DNA from: Chloroflexota bacterium
GTDB taxonomy: Bacteria > Chloroflexota > Anaerolineae > CG2-30-64-16
Reading direction: 5' to 3'
Length of the DNA: 64,000 nt
Assembly (NCBI GenBank): GCA_026389845.1
Contig: JAPLHB010000054.1
Span: forward strand, 1 to 64,000
Shown here: positions 33,278 through 41,180 of the stretch, in pieces
Numbering within the stretch: position 1 is the first letter of the stretch
Layout: each line of letters opens with the position of its first letter
Notes under the pieces: model-generated
Seen by the model: only the letters and a program-made list of their open reading frames with translations
Database searches by the model: none
Told to the model about the DNA's origin: nothing
Made by a program: the position numbers and the translations under genes

Positions 33278-34264
33278 ATGCCTGACCCCATCGTGATCCC
33301 GAACCTGGGCGCCTTCCCCGCCGGCTGCGGGTTGATCCCGCTCGCCGCGTGCTCCGACGGCCGGTTTCGCGCCGGCGCGGACGGCGTGGTCTCGATCACC
33401 GCGACCGGCGACCACAAGGTGGAGTTCATCGCGTTCGCCGACCACGCGCTGGCCTACGTCACCTCCGCGCTCGGCTACGGCGCCTACTACCCCATCCACC
33501 CCGTCCGGCTGGAGCGGCCGATCCGCGCCGTGCTGATGGATCTCGACGGCACCAGCGTCCGCAGCGAGGGCTTCTGGGTCTGGATCATCCAGAAGACCAC
33601 AGCCAGCCTGCTCGGCAATCCCCGCTTCGAGCTGGAAGCCGCGGACCTGCCCTTCGTCTCCGGCCACAGCGTTTCCGAACACCTGGAACACTGCATCCGC
33701 AAGTATTGTCCGGGCCGGACCGTGGAGGAGGCGCGGCGGTTCTACTTCGAGCACAGCCACCGCGAGATGCGGGCGATTCTGGATGGCCGCGGCCGGGCCG
33801 ATGCGTTCGTGCCCGCGCCGGGGCTGAAGGAGTTCCTGCTGGCGCTCAAGGCGCGGGAGATCAAGATCGGGCTGGTCACGTCCGGGCTGTACGAAAAGGC
33901 GTATCCCGAAATCGTGGCCGCGTTCCGCACGTTGGGGCTGGGCGATCCGGCCCGCTTCTACGACGCGATCATCACCGCGGGCTTCCCGCTGCGGCCGGGC
34001 GAGATCGGCACGCTGGGTGAGCTTTCGCCCAAGCCGCACCCCTGGCTCTACGCCGAGGTCAGCCGCGTGGGGCTGGGCCTCCCGTTCGAGGCGCGGAACA
34101 GCGTCGTGGGCATCGAGGATTCCGGGGCCGGCGTCTGCGCCATCCGCCTGGCCGGCTTCCCGACCATCGCCTTTGCCGGCGGCAACATCATCGAGAGCGG
34201 CACGCGGCCGCTGTGCGATGCGTATTGCGAGACGTATGAGGAAGTGCTGGAGATGCTCGCGTAA
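33278..34264 (+). CDS. HAD-superfamily hydrolase with an extra N-terminal domain
   Basis: 328 residues. HAD motifs are complete: MDLDGT (Asp88 nucleophile, Asp90), LVTSG, the motif III lysine in SPKPHP and GIEDSGAG. The cap region between motifs I and II is helical, as in beta-phosphoglucomutase-like enzymes. About 80 residues before motif I (AFPAGCGLIPLAACSDGRFR...) form an additional beta-rich segment not normal for these phosphatases. Substrate unknown; a sugar phosphate is likely. No ribosome site precedes ATG 33278, which abuts TATATC; the true start may lie elsewhere, or the message may be translated from a very short leader. Confidence 0.82.
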   Translation: MPDPIVIPNLGAFPAGCGLIPLAACSDGRFRAGADGVVSITATGDHKVEFIAFADHALAYVTSALGYGAYYPIHPVRLERPIRAVLMDLDGTSVRSEGFWVWIIQKTTASLLGNPRFELEAADLPFVSGHSVSEHLEHCIRKYCPGRTVEEARRFYFEHSHREMRAILDGRGRADAFVPAPGLKEFLLALKAREIKIGLVTSGLYEKAYPEIVAAFRTLGLGDPARFYDAIITAGFPLRPGEIGTLGELSPKPHPWLYAEVSRVGLGLPFEARNSVVGIEDSGAGVCAIRLAGFPTIAFAGGNIIESGTRPLCDAYCETYEEVLEMLA

Positions 34265-34297
34265 CGTGCCAGGCACTTTCGGAAGTGCCTGGCACGT
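34264..34297. repeat. Perfect 15-bp hairpin, GTGCCAGGCACTT family
   Basis: ACGTGCCAGGCACTT, loop TCGG, then the exact complement; the first A is also the last base of the HAD stop codon. It lies between two converging genes, where it could end transcription in both directions. Identical arms to 3496-3528. Confidence 0.8.
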
Positions 34298-34306
34298 GCG
34301 CGATGG

Positions 34307-37300
34307 CTACTTCTTATTCAAGAACCGCTCGATCACCGTGATATCCTCCGGCAACTCCAGCCGGTCGCCGGGCTTGAGGTTTTCCAGTGATTGGCTGCCC
34401 CAGTTGCGGCTGCCCAGGCGGTAAACCCCCAGCCGGGTGTCGCGCAGGTGGTTCGGCTCCTGGACGTAGGCCAACCCGTTCAGCCGGCCCTCGGTGTCAA
34501 TCGAGCAACTCGTCACCGCGCCGACGACCTTCCCCTTGCGGTTGACGATCACGTCCCCCTGGCCGACCATCGCCACGTGCTCCTCGTCCACCCGGAAGCG
34601 GGCCAGCCGTGCGTTGCGCACCAATTCATGGGCAACATAGGCCGCCTTGCCGATGAAGAAGGGCTTGTAGAGCTTGACGTAGGGCGCGAACCCTGCGTCG
34701 GCCGGATTGAGGCCCAGCGGTCCGGCCAGCTCATGGCCGTAGAGCGGCAGGCCGGCCTCGATGCGCAGGCTGTCGCGCGCGGCCAGGCCGATCGGCTGGA
34801 GGCTGAACGCCGCGCCCGCGTCGAGGAGCGCGTGCCAGAGCGCCGGCGCCGCGGCGGGGTGGACGAAGATCTCGAACGCCATCGGCTCGCCGGTGTAGCC
34901 GGTGCGGCCGATGTAGAGATCATAGCCCGCCAGCCAGCCGTGGATGATGTCGTTGCGCGCCATCGCCAGAAGTTGCTCGGCCAGCGGCCCCCCCCCTGCC
35001 CCCCCCGTTGCGACGGGAGGGGAGTCCAACAATGCCAGCAGGATATCGCGCGAGCGGGGGCCTTGCAGGGCAAGCTGGGCACGCATCTCGCTGCCGCGGG
35101 CGGGATCGCGCATGTCGCGGATCAGAACCGTCTCCGCGCCGAGCGCGCGCGACCAGGGCCGCTGCGCATCTATCGCCACACGATGCTCCCGTACCGCATT
35201 GACCCAGGCCCAATCCTTGTCATTGTTCGACGCATTGACGACCACCCAATAGCGTTCCGGCTCGATCCGGTAGATCCAGATGTCGTCAATCACGCCGCCA
35301 TCAGCGCCGAGCAGATAGGAATACTGCGAGCCACCGACCTTGATGAGCGCGACGTCGTTGGTCGTGAGCGTGTTCAGGAAGAGATGGACGTTCTCGCCGC
35401 TGAACTCGAACAGCCCCATGTGGCTCACGTCGAACAGCCCCGCGGCCTGCCGCACTGCCCGGTGCTCGTCAATCACCGAGCTGTACTGGACGGGCATCTC
35501 GTACCCCGCGAACGGGACGATCTTGGCCCCTGACCGCCGGTGGACTTCGTACAGGTTCGTCCGTTTGAGCGGCTGGCCGGCCGGCTCTGCTGTACCGCAA
35601 TCTGCCAGATTGCCCACCCACTCGAACGCGGGCAACGCGGTCAGGCCGCCGGGAGCCGTCGCCCGCGCGCCGCGACCGATCCAATAGGGCTTGTGGAAGG
35701 CCCAGCCGACGCAATCGCACTCGAAGTCCTCGGCCGCAGGCGACTTCTCGGGCCAGGCATCGGCCAACTCGTGCGGCAGACGGCGGACGACGACCGGGCC
35801 GGGCGCTTTGGCGTGGACGTCGGTCGGATCAACATCCACGTAGCCATCGGAGAGGGCGCGGAACCAGTGGGCGACGCGCGCCTCGGCCGGCTTCGGGACG
35901 AGCAGTTGGAACGTCGTGCTCGCGGGGCCGGTGCGCTTCAGCACGCCGCCGCAGATCGGCGAGCCGTCTGGGTTGAGCACCCAGGTCGGCTGGCTCTCCC
36001 CTGGCCCAAGCGCGTAGACGTCGTTGCTCATCGCCACGTTGCAAAAACCGCGCGCGTGCGGCCCGGCGATCTCGATGATATCGTACTCGCCGCCCAGGTC
36101 GGTGGTCTGCTTGTGCATGAAGTAGTGGTGTGGGTAGCCGGCCGGCACGTAGTCTGCCCCCAGGTCCACGCAGCAGGCCAGATCCACTACGTCCCGTTTG
36201 GCGTCTTCCAGCACGTCGTAATCCACCTTGGCGAAGTAGACCGGGCCGTGGCGGCCCATGTAGGCGTGCGGCTTGGTGGCCTTGAGCACGCGGGCGATGA
36301 TCTCCGCCAGCCGCTCGATTTGCGGCGCCTCGAACCCGCGCTGGGTGATCCAGGGCGTGCCCAGGCGGATGCCACTGGGGGTGCGCGCGCGCTTGTCGCC
36401 GGGGATCGTGTTGCGGTTGCAGACGATGCCCGCGATGTCGAGGATGCGCACCGCGGTGTCACCCATCAGCGGCGTGCCGCGCTTGCCGTCGGGGCTGACC
36501 CCGCGCTCGGCGCGCACGCTTTTGCAGTCCACCAGGATCATGTGGGTATCCGTGCCGCCGTAGGGGACGCGCAGGCCGTGACGTTCCAGCTCGGCCGCCA
36601 GATGCTTCGCATTCTCCACCACCTGGCGCTGGAGCCGGGCGAACTCCGGCGTGCGGGCCAGCTTGAACGCGACCGCCATGCCCGCGATGGTGTTCATGTG
36701 CGGCCCCCCCTGCTCGCCGGGGAAAACGGCCGAATCCACCTTCTGCCCCAACGCCCGATCCGTGGTCAGGATGCACGCGCCGCGCGGGCCGTAGAGGGTC
36801 TTGTGCGTGGTGAAGCTGATCACGTGCGCGTGGCCGATGGGGCTGGGCACGACGCCTGCGGCCACCATGCCCGCGATGTGCGAGATGTCGGCCAGCAGGT
36901 ACGCGCCGGCCGCATCCGCGATCTGCCGGAAGCGTGCCCAGTCGGGCATCCACGGGTAGGAGGTGAAGCCGGCGATGATCATTTTGGGCTTGTGCTGCTT
37001 CGCCAGCGCCTCGATGGCGTCGTAGTTCAGCCGCTCGGTGGCCGGGTCAATCCCGTAGGAGACGATGTTGTAGAGCTTGCCGGAGCGGTTGGCCGGGCTG
37101 CCGTGGGTCAGGTGGCCGCCGTGGAGCAGATCCATGCCCATCACCGTCGCGCCGATGGGCACGAGCGCGGCGTAGACCGCGCTGTTGGCCGGCGAGCCGG
37201 AGAGGGGCTGAACGTTGGCCCAGATCTCTTCCGGCGGGACGCCGTTGGCCGCGAACGCCTCGGCTGCACGGCGGCGGGCCAGCGATTCCAGAACGTCGGC

Positions 37301-37591
37301 GTACTCCACGCCCTTGTAGTACCGCTCGTCGGCATCACGGCGATACGCGGCCAGTTGGACCTCGTAGTCCAGGATTTGCGGCTCCGTCAGCTTGTGGGTA
37401 TCGGGGTCGGGGTAGCCCTCGGCGTAGATGTTTTGGAACACCGAGCCGAGCGCCTCGCGCACCGCCTCGGGCGCCTGGCTCTCCGAAGGGATCATGATGA
37501 GCTTGCGGGCCTGTCGCTCCGCCTCGTAGCCGATCAGATCAGCCACGGCCGGATCGAGGGTCTTCAAGTTGGTTTGGAAAAAGTCGAGCAT
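34307..37591 (-). CDS. glyA-gcvT: Serine hydroxymethyltransferase fused to glycine-cleavage T-protein-like domain
   Basis: 1094 residues; ATG 37591 with AAGGAG upstream. Residues 1 to about 440 are SHMT: PSESQAPEAV, HGGHLTHGSPANRSG, DISHIAG and the PLP lysine Lys264 in SFTTHKTLYGPRG. A linker/T-like region of about 230 residues (VDLGADYVPAGYPHHYF...) leads into GcvT from about 677 (PVQYSSVIDEH, FDVSHMG, GYTGEPMAFEIFV). SHMT interconverts serine and glycine with tetrahydrofolate; GcvT takes the methylene from lipoyl-bound glycine carbon to the same cofactor. Fusion would channel one-carbon units. A CCCTGCCCCCC-type repeat is read in frame near residues 855-869. A candidate -10 TACAAT lies at 37634-37629 on the minus strand. 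Confidence 0.92.
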   Translation of the reverse strand: MLDFFQTNLKTLDPAVADLIGYEAERQARKLIMIPSESQAPEAVREALGSVFQNIYAEGYPDPDTHKLTEPQILDYEVQLAAYRRDADERYYKGVEYADVLESLARRRAAEAFAANGVPPEEIWANVQPLSGSPANSAVYAALVPIGATVMGMDLLHGGHLTHGSPANRSGKLYNIVSYGIDPATERLNYDAIEALAKQHKPKMIIAGFTSYPWMPDWARFRQIADAAGAYLLADISHIAGMVAAGVVPSPIGHAHVISFTTHKTLYGPRGACILTTDRALGQKVDSAVFPGEQGGPHMNTIAGMAVAFKLARTPEFARLQRQVVENAKHLAAELERHGLRVPYGGTDTHMILVDCKSVRAERGVSPDGKRGTPLMGDTAVRILDIAGIVCNRNTIPGDKRARTPSGIRLGTPWITQRGFEAPQIERLAEIIARVLKATKPHAYMGRHGPVYFAKVDYDVLEDAKRDVVDLACCVDLGADYVPAGYPHHYFMHKQTTDLGGEYDIIEIAGPHARGFCNVAMSNDVYALGPGESQPTWVLNPDGSPICGGVLKRTGPASTTFQLLVPKPAEARVAHWFRALSDGYVDVDPTDVHAKAPGPVVVRRLPHELADAWPEKSPAAEDFECDCVGWAFHKPYWIGRGARATAPGGLTALPAFEWVGNLADCGTAEPAGQPLKRTNLYEVHRRSGAKIVPFAGYEMPVQYSSVIDEHRAVRQAAGLFDVSHMGLFEFSGENVHLFLNTLTTNDVALIKVGGSQYSYLLGADGGVIDDIWIYRIEPERYWVVVNASNNDKDWAWVNAVREHRVAIDAQRPWSRALGAETVLIRDMRDPARGSEMRAQLALQGPRSRDILLALLDSPPVATGGAGGGPLAEQLLAMARNDIIHGWLAGYDLYIGRTGYTGEPMAFEIFVHPAAAPALWHALLDAGAAFSLQPIGLAARDSLRIEAGLPLYGHELAGPLGLNPADAGFAPYVKLYKPFFIGKAAYVAHELVRNARLARFRVDEEHVAMVGQGDVIVNRKGKVVGAVTSCSIDTEGRLNGLAYVQEPNHLRDTRLGVYRLGSRNWGSQSLENLKPGDRLELPEDITVIERFLNKK

Positions 37592-37639
37592 GGGGTCTCC
37601 TTCGCGCGTCGTGCAGGGTTACGGGGGTATTGTACCACA

Positions 37640-37700
37640 GGATATTTGGAGCGCGAAGTCACGAAGATGGCGAAGAACGCGAAGCACGAAGGACGCAAAT
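37640..37700. repeat. Degenerate short tandem repeat (CGAAGxxxGCGAAG units)
   Basis: GCGAAGTCACGAAG, GGCGAAGAACGCGAAG and CACGAAGGACGC follow one another at a spacing of 7-8 bases. The neighbouring 37745-37805 holds an inverted pair (AAGACACCAAGACACAAAG against CTTTGTGGTG). The 283 bases between the GlyA-GcvT and STAND genes contain only these repeats and the STAND promoter. Confidence 0.6.
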
Positions 37701-37706
37701 GGGGTG

Positions 37707-37735
37707 TTGCGTCACCCGTGGGGACGTGGTAGAAT
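37707..37735 (+). promoter_or_regulatory. Promoter of the STAND NTPase gene
   Basis: TTGCGT (37707-37712), 17 bases, TAGAAT (37730-37735). The leader of about 135 bases carries the inverted pair at 37745-37805, and GAGGAG lies eight bases before ATG 37875. Confidence 0.6.
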
Positions 37736-37874
37736 CCGCACCATGAAGACACCAAGACACAAAGCCCATGGGTTCTTCGTGTCCTTGTGCCTTTGTGGTG
37801 ATGAATCCGGTCCCGATGGGAGTGGTTTGGTTGTGGATCACTACGACTTGAACGTCGTAGCGTGAGGAGCCGCA

Positions 37875-40595
37875 ATGCCGCACGACATCGCCGTCATCCG
37901 AGAGCTTGTGACCGCCGCGCTCAGCGACGACGAACTGACCAAGCTCTGCTTCGATCATTTCCACGCGATCTACGAGCAATTTGCGGCTGGGCAGACCAGG
38001 GGCCAGCGCGTGCTGGCGCTGGTGGAATATGCCGACCGCCAACTCTTCCTTGATGACCTGCTGGCGCGCGTGAAGGTCGCCAACCCTGGCAAGTACGCCG
38101 AATTTGCGCCGCGGCTGGGGGCTGCGGCGGGCGGGACCGCGGCTGCCCCCGGTAAACCTCGCATCTCCCTCGCCCGCCTCCCCGCCACCGGGCCGGATCT
38201 CTTCGGCCGCGAGCGGGAGCTGGCCGCGTTGGATCGGGCCTGGGCCGACCCGCAGACGCACGTCTTCAGCCTGGTGGCGTGGGGCGGGGTGGGCAAGACC
38301 GCGCTGGTGAACGCATGGCTGCTGGCGCTGGAACGCGACGGCTGGCGCGGGGCCGAGCGGGTCTTCGGCTGGTCGTTCTACAGCCAGGGCGCGGCCGAGG
38401 GACGCCAGGCGTCGGCCGATCCGTTCATTGACGCGGCGCTGCGCTGGTTCGGCGACCCCGACCCGACGGCCGGCTCGCCGTGGGACAAGGGGGAGCGGCT
38501 GGCCGAGCTGGTGCAGCAGCGCCGCACGCTGTTGATCCTCGACGGCTTGGAGCCGCTACAGAACCCGCCGCCAGTGGAGGCGGGGCGGATCAAGGACCCC
38601 GGCCTGCGCTGCCTGCTGCGCTCGCTGGCGCACGGCCAACCGGGCCTGTGCGTCGTGACCACCCGCCTGCCGTTGGACGACCTGCGGGAATTCACCGGGG
38701 CGACGCACGTGCAGGTGGATCTGGAGCAGTTGACGCCGGAGGCGGGCGCGGAATACCTGAGAAAGTTGGGGGTGCGAGGGAATACAGGGGAACTGAGGGA
38801 AACCGCGGCGGAATACGGGGGACATGCGCTGGCGCTGACGCTGCTGGGCGGGCTGCTGACCGATATGTGTGGGGGCGACGTGCGCCGCTGTCACGAGATC
38901 GGACCGCTGGAGGGAGACAGCCAGGCCGGCGGCCACGCGGGCCGTGTGATGGCCGCCTACGAGCGGTGGTTTGGGCCGGGGCCGGAGCGGGCGATCCTGC
39001 AGATGATGGGGCTGTTCGACCGGCCGGCCGACGGCCCCGCGCTGACCGCGCTGCGCGCCGCGCCCCCCATCTCCGGCCTGACGGATGCGCTGTTCCGACC
39101 GGCTCGGTCGGAGACCGGCCTCAGCGGGAAGGTATTGGTTAATGGGCCGGAACCCCAGCCGCTCGGCGACATGGATTTCCAGCGCGCGGTTGCAGCCCTA
39201 CGCCGCGCCCGGCTGCTGGCCCCGCGCGACGAAGCCCGGCCCGACGAGTTGGACTGCCACCCGCTGGTGCGCGAGCACTTCGCGGCGCGGGTGGGGGCCG
39301 AGCAGCCCGCGGCCTGGCAGGCGGCGCACGGCCGGCTCTACGAGCACTACAAGACCCACGCGAAAGAGCGCCCCGACACGCTGGCCGAGATGGCTCCGCT
39401 CTATTCGGCCGTGGCCCACGGCTGCCAGGCCGGCCGGCGCCAGGACGCGCTGGTCGAGGTGTACTGGCGGCGGATCCAAAGGGGCAAGGAATTCTTCAGT
39501 TTCACGAAACTTGGCGCGTTCGGCGCGGACCTGGCCGTGCTGGCCGGTTTCTTCGACCCGCCCTGGCGCCACCTCGCGGCCGGGCTGACCGAGGACGCCC
39601 AGGCTTTCGTCCTCAACGAGGCCGGCTCCGCCCTGCGGGCGCTGGGCCGGCTGGCCGAGGCGGTCGAGCCGATGCGGGCCGGGCTGGAGGCCGACATTGC
39701 GCATGAGAGATGGAAAGAAGCCGCTACCATTGCCGGCAACCTCAGCGAGCTGGCGCTGCCCCTGGGCGATGTGACCGGGGCCGTGGCGTACGCCCGGCAG
39801 GGCGTCGAGCTGGCCGATCGCAGCGGCGATGCCTTCTGGGGGATAGCTAATCGGACGGCCCTGGCCGATGCGCTGCACCAGGCCGGCGCGGTCGCAGAGG
39901 CCGCGGCGCTTTTCCGCGAGGCCGAGGTCATGCAGGCGGAGCGGCAGCCGGAGTTCCCGCTCCTCTACTCGCTCCCGGGCTACCGTTACTGCGATCTGCT
40001 GCTAGGGCAGGGGCAGCCCGCGGAGGTGGTGCGCCGGTTAGCGAAGCTCCTCGAATGGCGGCAGCCTGGCGACTCCCTTCTCGATATTGCGCTGGAAAAT
40101 CTCGCTGCGGGGCGAGCGCATTTGATGTTGGCGGGAGAACCTACCCCCCCTGCCCCCCTCCCTGCGAGGGAGGGGGGTGGTGCAACTCCCCCTTCTCTCC
40201 CCTCGCAGGGGAGAGAAGGGGGGCGGGGGGATGAGAGAGGTCTCGCCGCATCTCACCTCGACCGGGCGGTGGAGGGCCTGCGGCAGGCTGGACAACAGCA
40301 ATACATTCCTCTTGGCCTGATGGCCCGCGCGGCGCTGCGCCGGGTGGCCGGCGACGTGGCCCGCGCCCGGCCGGACCTGGACGAGGCGCTCGCCATCGCC
40401 CAGCGCGGGGGCATGAAGCTGTACGAGGCGGATTGTCACCTGGAAGCCGCCCGGCTGCACCTGGCCCTGGATGCCATCGAGCCGGCGCGGGCCAGCCTGG
40501 CGAAGGCGAGGGCGATGATCCGTGAGATGGGGTATGGCCGGCGGGAGGGGGAGGTCGCCGCGCTGGAGAAGATCCTGGGGGCGGCGGCGGAGTGA
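37875..40595 (+). CDS. STAND NTPase with N-terminal effector-associated domain and C-terminal TPR-like repeats
   Basis: 906 residues. Residues about 5-75 (IRELVTAALSDDELTKLCFDHF, NPGKYAEF) look like an effector-associated domain of the EAD7 type, a small helical adaptor that pairs with an identical domain on a separate effector. The NTPase follows: GRERELAALD, Walker A WGGVGKTAL (Lys141), Walker B LLILDGLEP, the sensor-like VVTTR and a winged-helix region, then from about 560 a helical TPR-like array (EAGSALRALGRLAEAVEPM, NLSELALPLGDVTGAVAYARQG). STAND proteins oligomerise on sensing a trigger; with such adaptors they are predicted anti-phage or cell-suicide switches. No adjacent effector is seen. 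A palindromic repeat is read in frame at residues about 756-788, inside the TPR region. Confidence 0.85.
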   Translation: MPHDIAVIRELVTAALSDDELTKLCFDHFHAIYEQFAAGQTRGQRVLALVEYADRQLFLDDLLARVKVANPGKYAEFAPRLGAAAGGTAAAPGKPRISLARLPATGPDLFGRERELAALDRAWADPQTHVFSLVAWGGVGKTALVNAWLLALERDGWRGAERVFGWSFYSQGAAEGRQASADPFIDAALRWFGDPDPTAGSPWDKGERLAELVQQRRTLLILDGLEPLQNPPPVEAGRIKDPGLRCLLRSLAHGQPGLCVVTTRLPLDDLREFTGATHVQVDLEQLTPEAGAEYLRKLGVRGNTGELRETAAEYGGHALALTLLGGLLTDMCGGDVRRCHEIGPLEGDSQAGGHAGRVMAAYERWFGPGPERAILQMMGLFDRPADGPALTALRAAPPISGLTDALFRPARSETGLSGKVLVNGPEPQPLGDMDFQRAVAALRRARLLAPRDEARPDELDCHPLVREHFAARVGAEQPAAWQAAHGRLYEHYKTHAKERPDTLAEMAPLYSAVAHGCQAGRRQDALVEVYWRRIQRGKEFFSFTKLGAFGADLAVLAGFFDPPWRHLAAGLTEDAQAFVLNEAGSALRALGRLAEAVEPMRAGLEADIAHERWKEAATIAGNLSELALPLGDVTGAVAYARQGVELADRSGDAFWGIANRTALADALHQAGAVAEAAALFREAEVMQAERQPEFPLLYSLPGYRYCDLLLGQGQPAEVVRRLAKLLEWRQPGDSLLDIALENLAAGRAHLMLAGEPTPPAPLPAREGGGATPPSLPSQGREGGRGDERGLAASHLDRAVEGLRQAGQQQYIPLGLMARAALRRVAGDVARARPDLDEALAIAQRGGMKLYEADCHLEAARLHLALDAIEPARASLAKARAMIREMGYGRREGEVAALEKILGAAAE

Positions 40596-40613
40596 GAAAC
40601 CCTTGTTGTGTGG

Positions 40614-40794
40614 TAGCAGGGCGGGTTTCCCGTGGTTAACGCAGGCCTGCCGTGCATGGTAGCAGCGCTGCGACGACGAGCTAATCGTTGATGCGGAGAA
40701 ACCCGCCCCTACAACGGTGTCACGCCGTAACGACCGCCCATCGTCAACCCGCTCAGAACCTGTCCTGAGAGAAGCGAAGGAGTGACAGTCGCAA
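40614..40794. repeat. Composite repeat, first of two tandem copies
   Basis: A palindrome-ended GGGCGGGTTTCCC...AAACCCGCCCCTAC element (40614-40713) is followed by AACCCGCTCAGAACCTGTCCTGAG and GAAGCGAAGGAGTGACAGTCGCAA. The whole block recurs at 40884-41062 with about five changes. No gene is present in the 585 bases between the STAND and lon genes. Confidence 0.85.
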
Positions 40795-40883
40795 CCGCCT
40801 GCACGAACTTGCGCTGTCATGCTGAGCGGGTTAACAAGTCAAGGTTCGCGACGGCGAGAATCCAGCGAAGCATCCGGCGCGGC
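40795..40883. repeat. Half copy of the TIR-ended dispersed element between the tandem copies
   Basis: ACTTGCGCTGTCATGCTGAGCGGGTT, then GCGAGAATCCAGCGAAGCATCC. It is the same end sequence as at 23570-23745 and 21645-21715, truncated by the second composite repeat. Confidence 0.7.
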
Positions 40884-41062
40884 AGCAGGGCGGGTTTCCC
40901 GTGGTTAACGCAGGCCTGCCGTGCATGGTAGCAGCGCTGCGACGACGAGCTAATCGTTGATGCAGAGAAACCCGCCCCTACAACGGCGTCACGCCGTAAC
41001 GACCGCCCATCGCCAACCCGCTCAGAACTTGTCCTGAGAGAAGCGAAGGAGTGACGGTCGCA
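40884..41062. repeat. Composite repeat, second of two tandem copies
   Basis: Nearly identical to 40614-40794, in the same orientation. The close match suggests a recent local duplication. Confidence 0.85.
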
Positions 41063-41130
41063 ATGACGAATTGCCAGGAAAACAACACCGCCGGAGGCGG
41101 GTCGAAAGACCTCCCTCCGGCGGCACATTT

Positions 41131-41180
41131 TTCCAGCTTCCAACTTCCAGCTTCCAGCTTCCAGCTTCCGGCTTCCAGCC
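41131..41180. repeat. Period-7 tandem repeat (TTCCAGC units)
   Basis: Six units of TTCCAGC/TTCCAAC reach to within one base of the lon stop codon. It is the complement orientation of the AGCTGGA family at 2103-2171. Confidence 0.85.

Noticed and set aside
37592..37740. Glycine riboswitch upstream of the GlyA-GcvT gene
   Set aside because: The region is short, mostly repeat, and shows no tandem aptamer-like stems; only a weak promoter and a ribosome site are visible.
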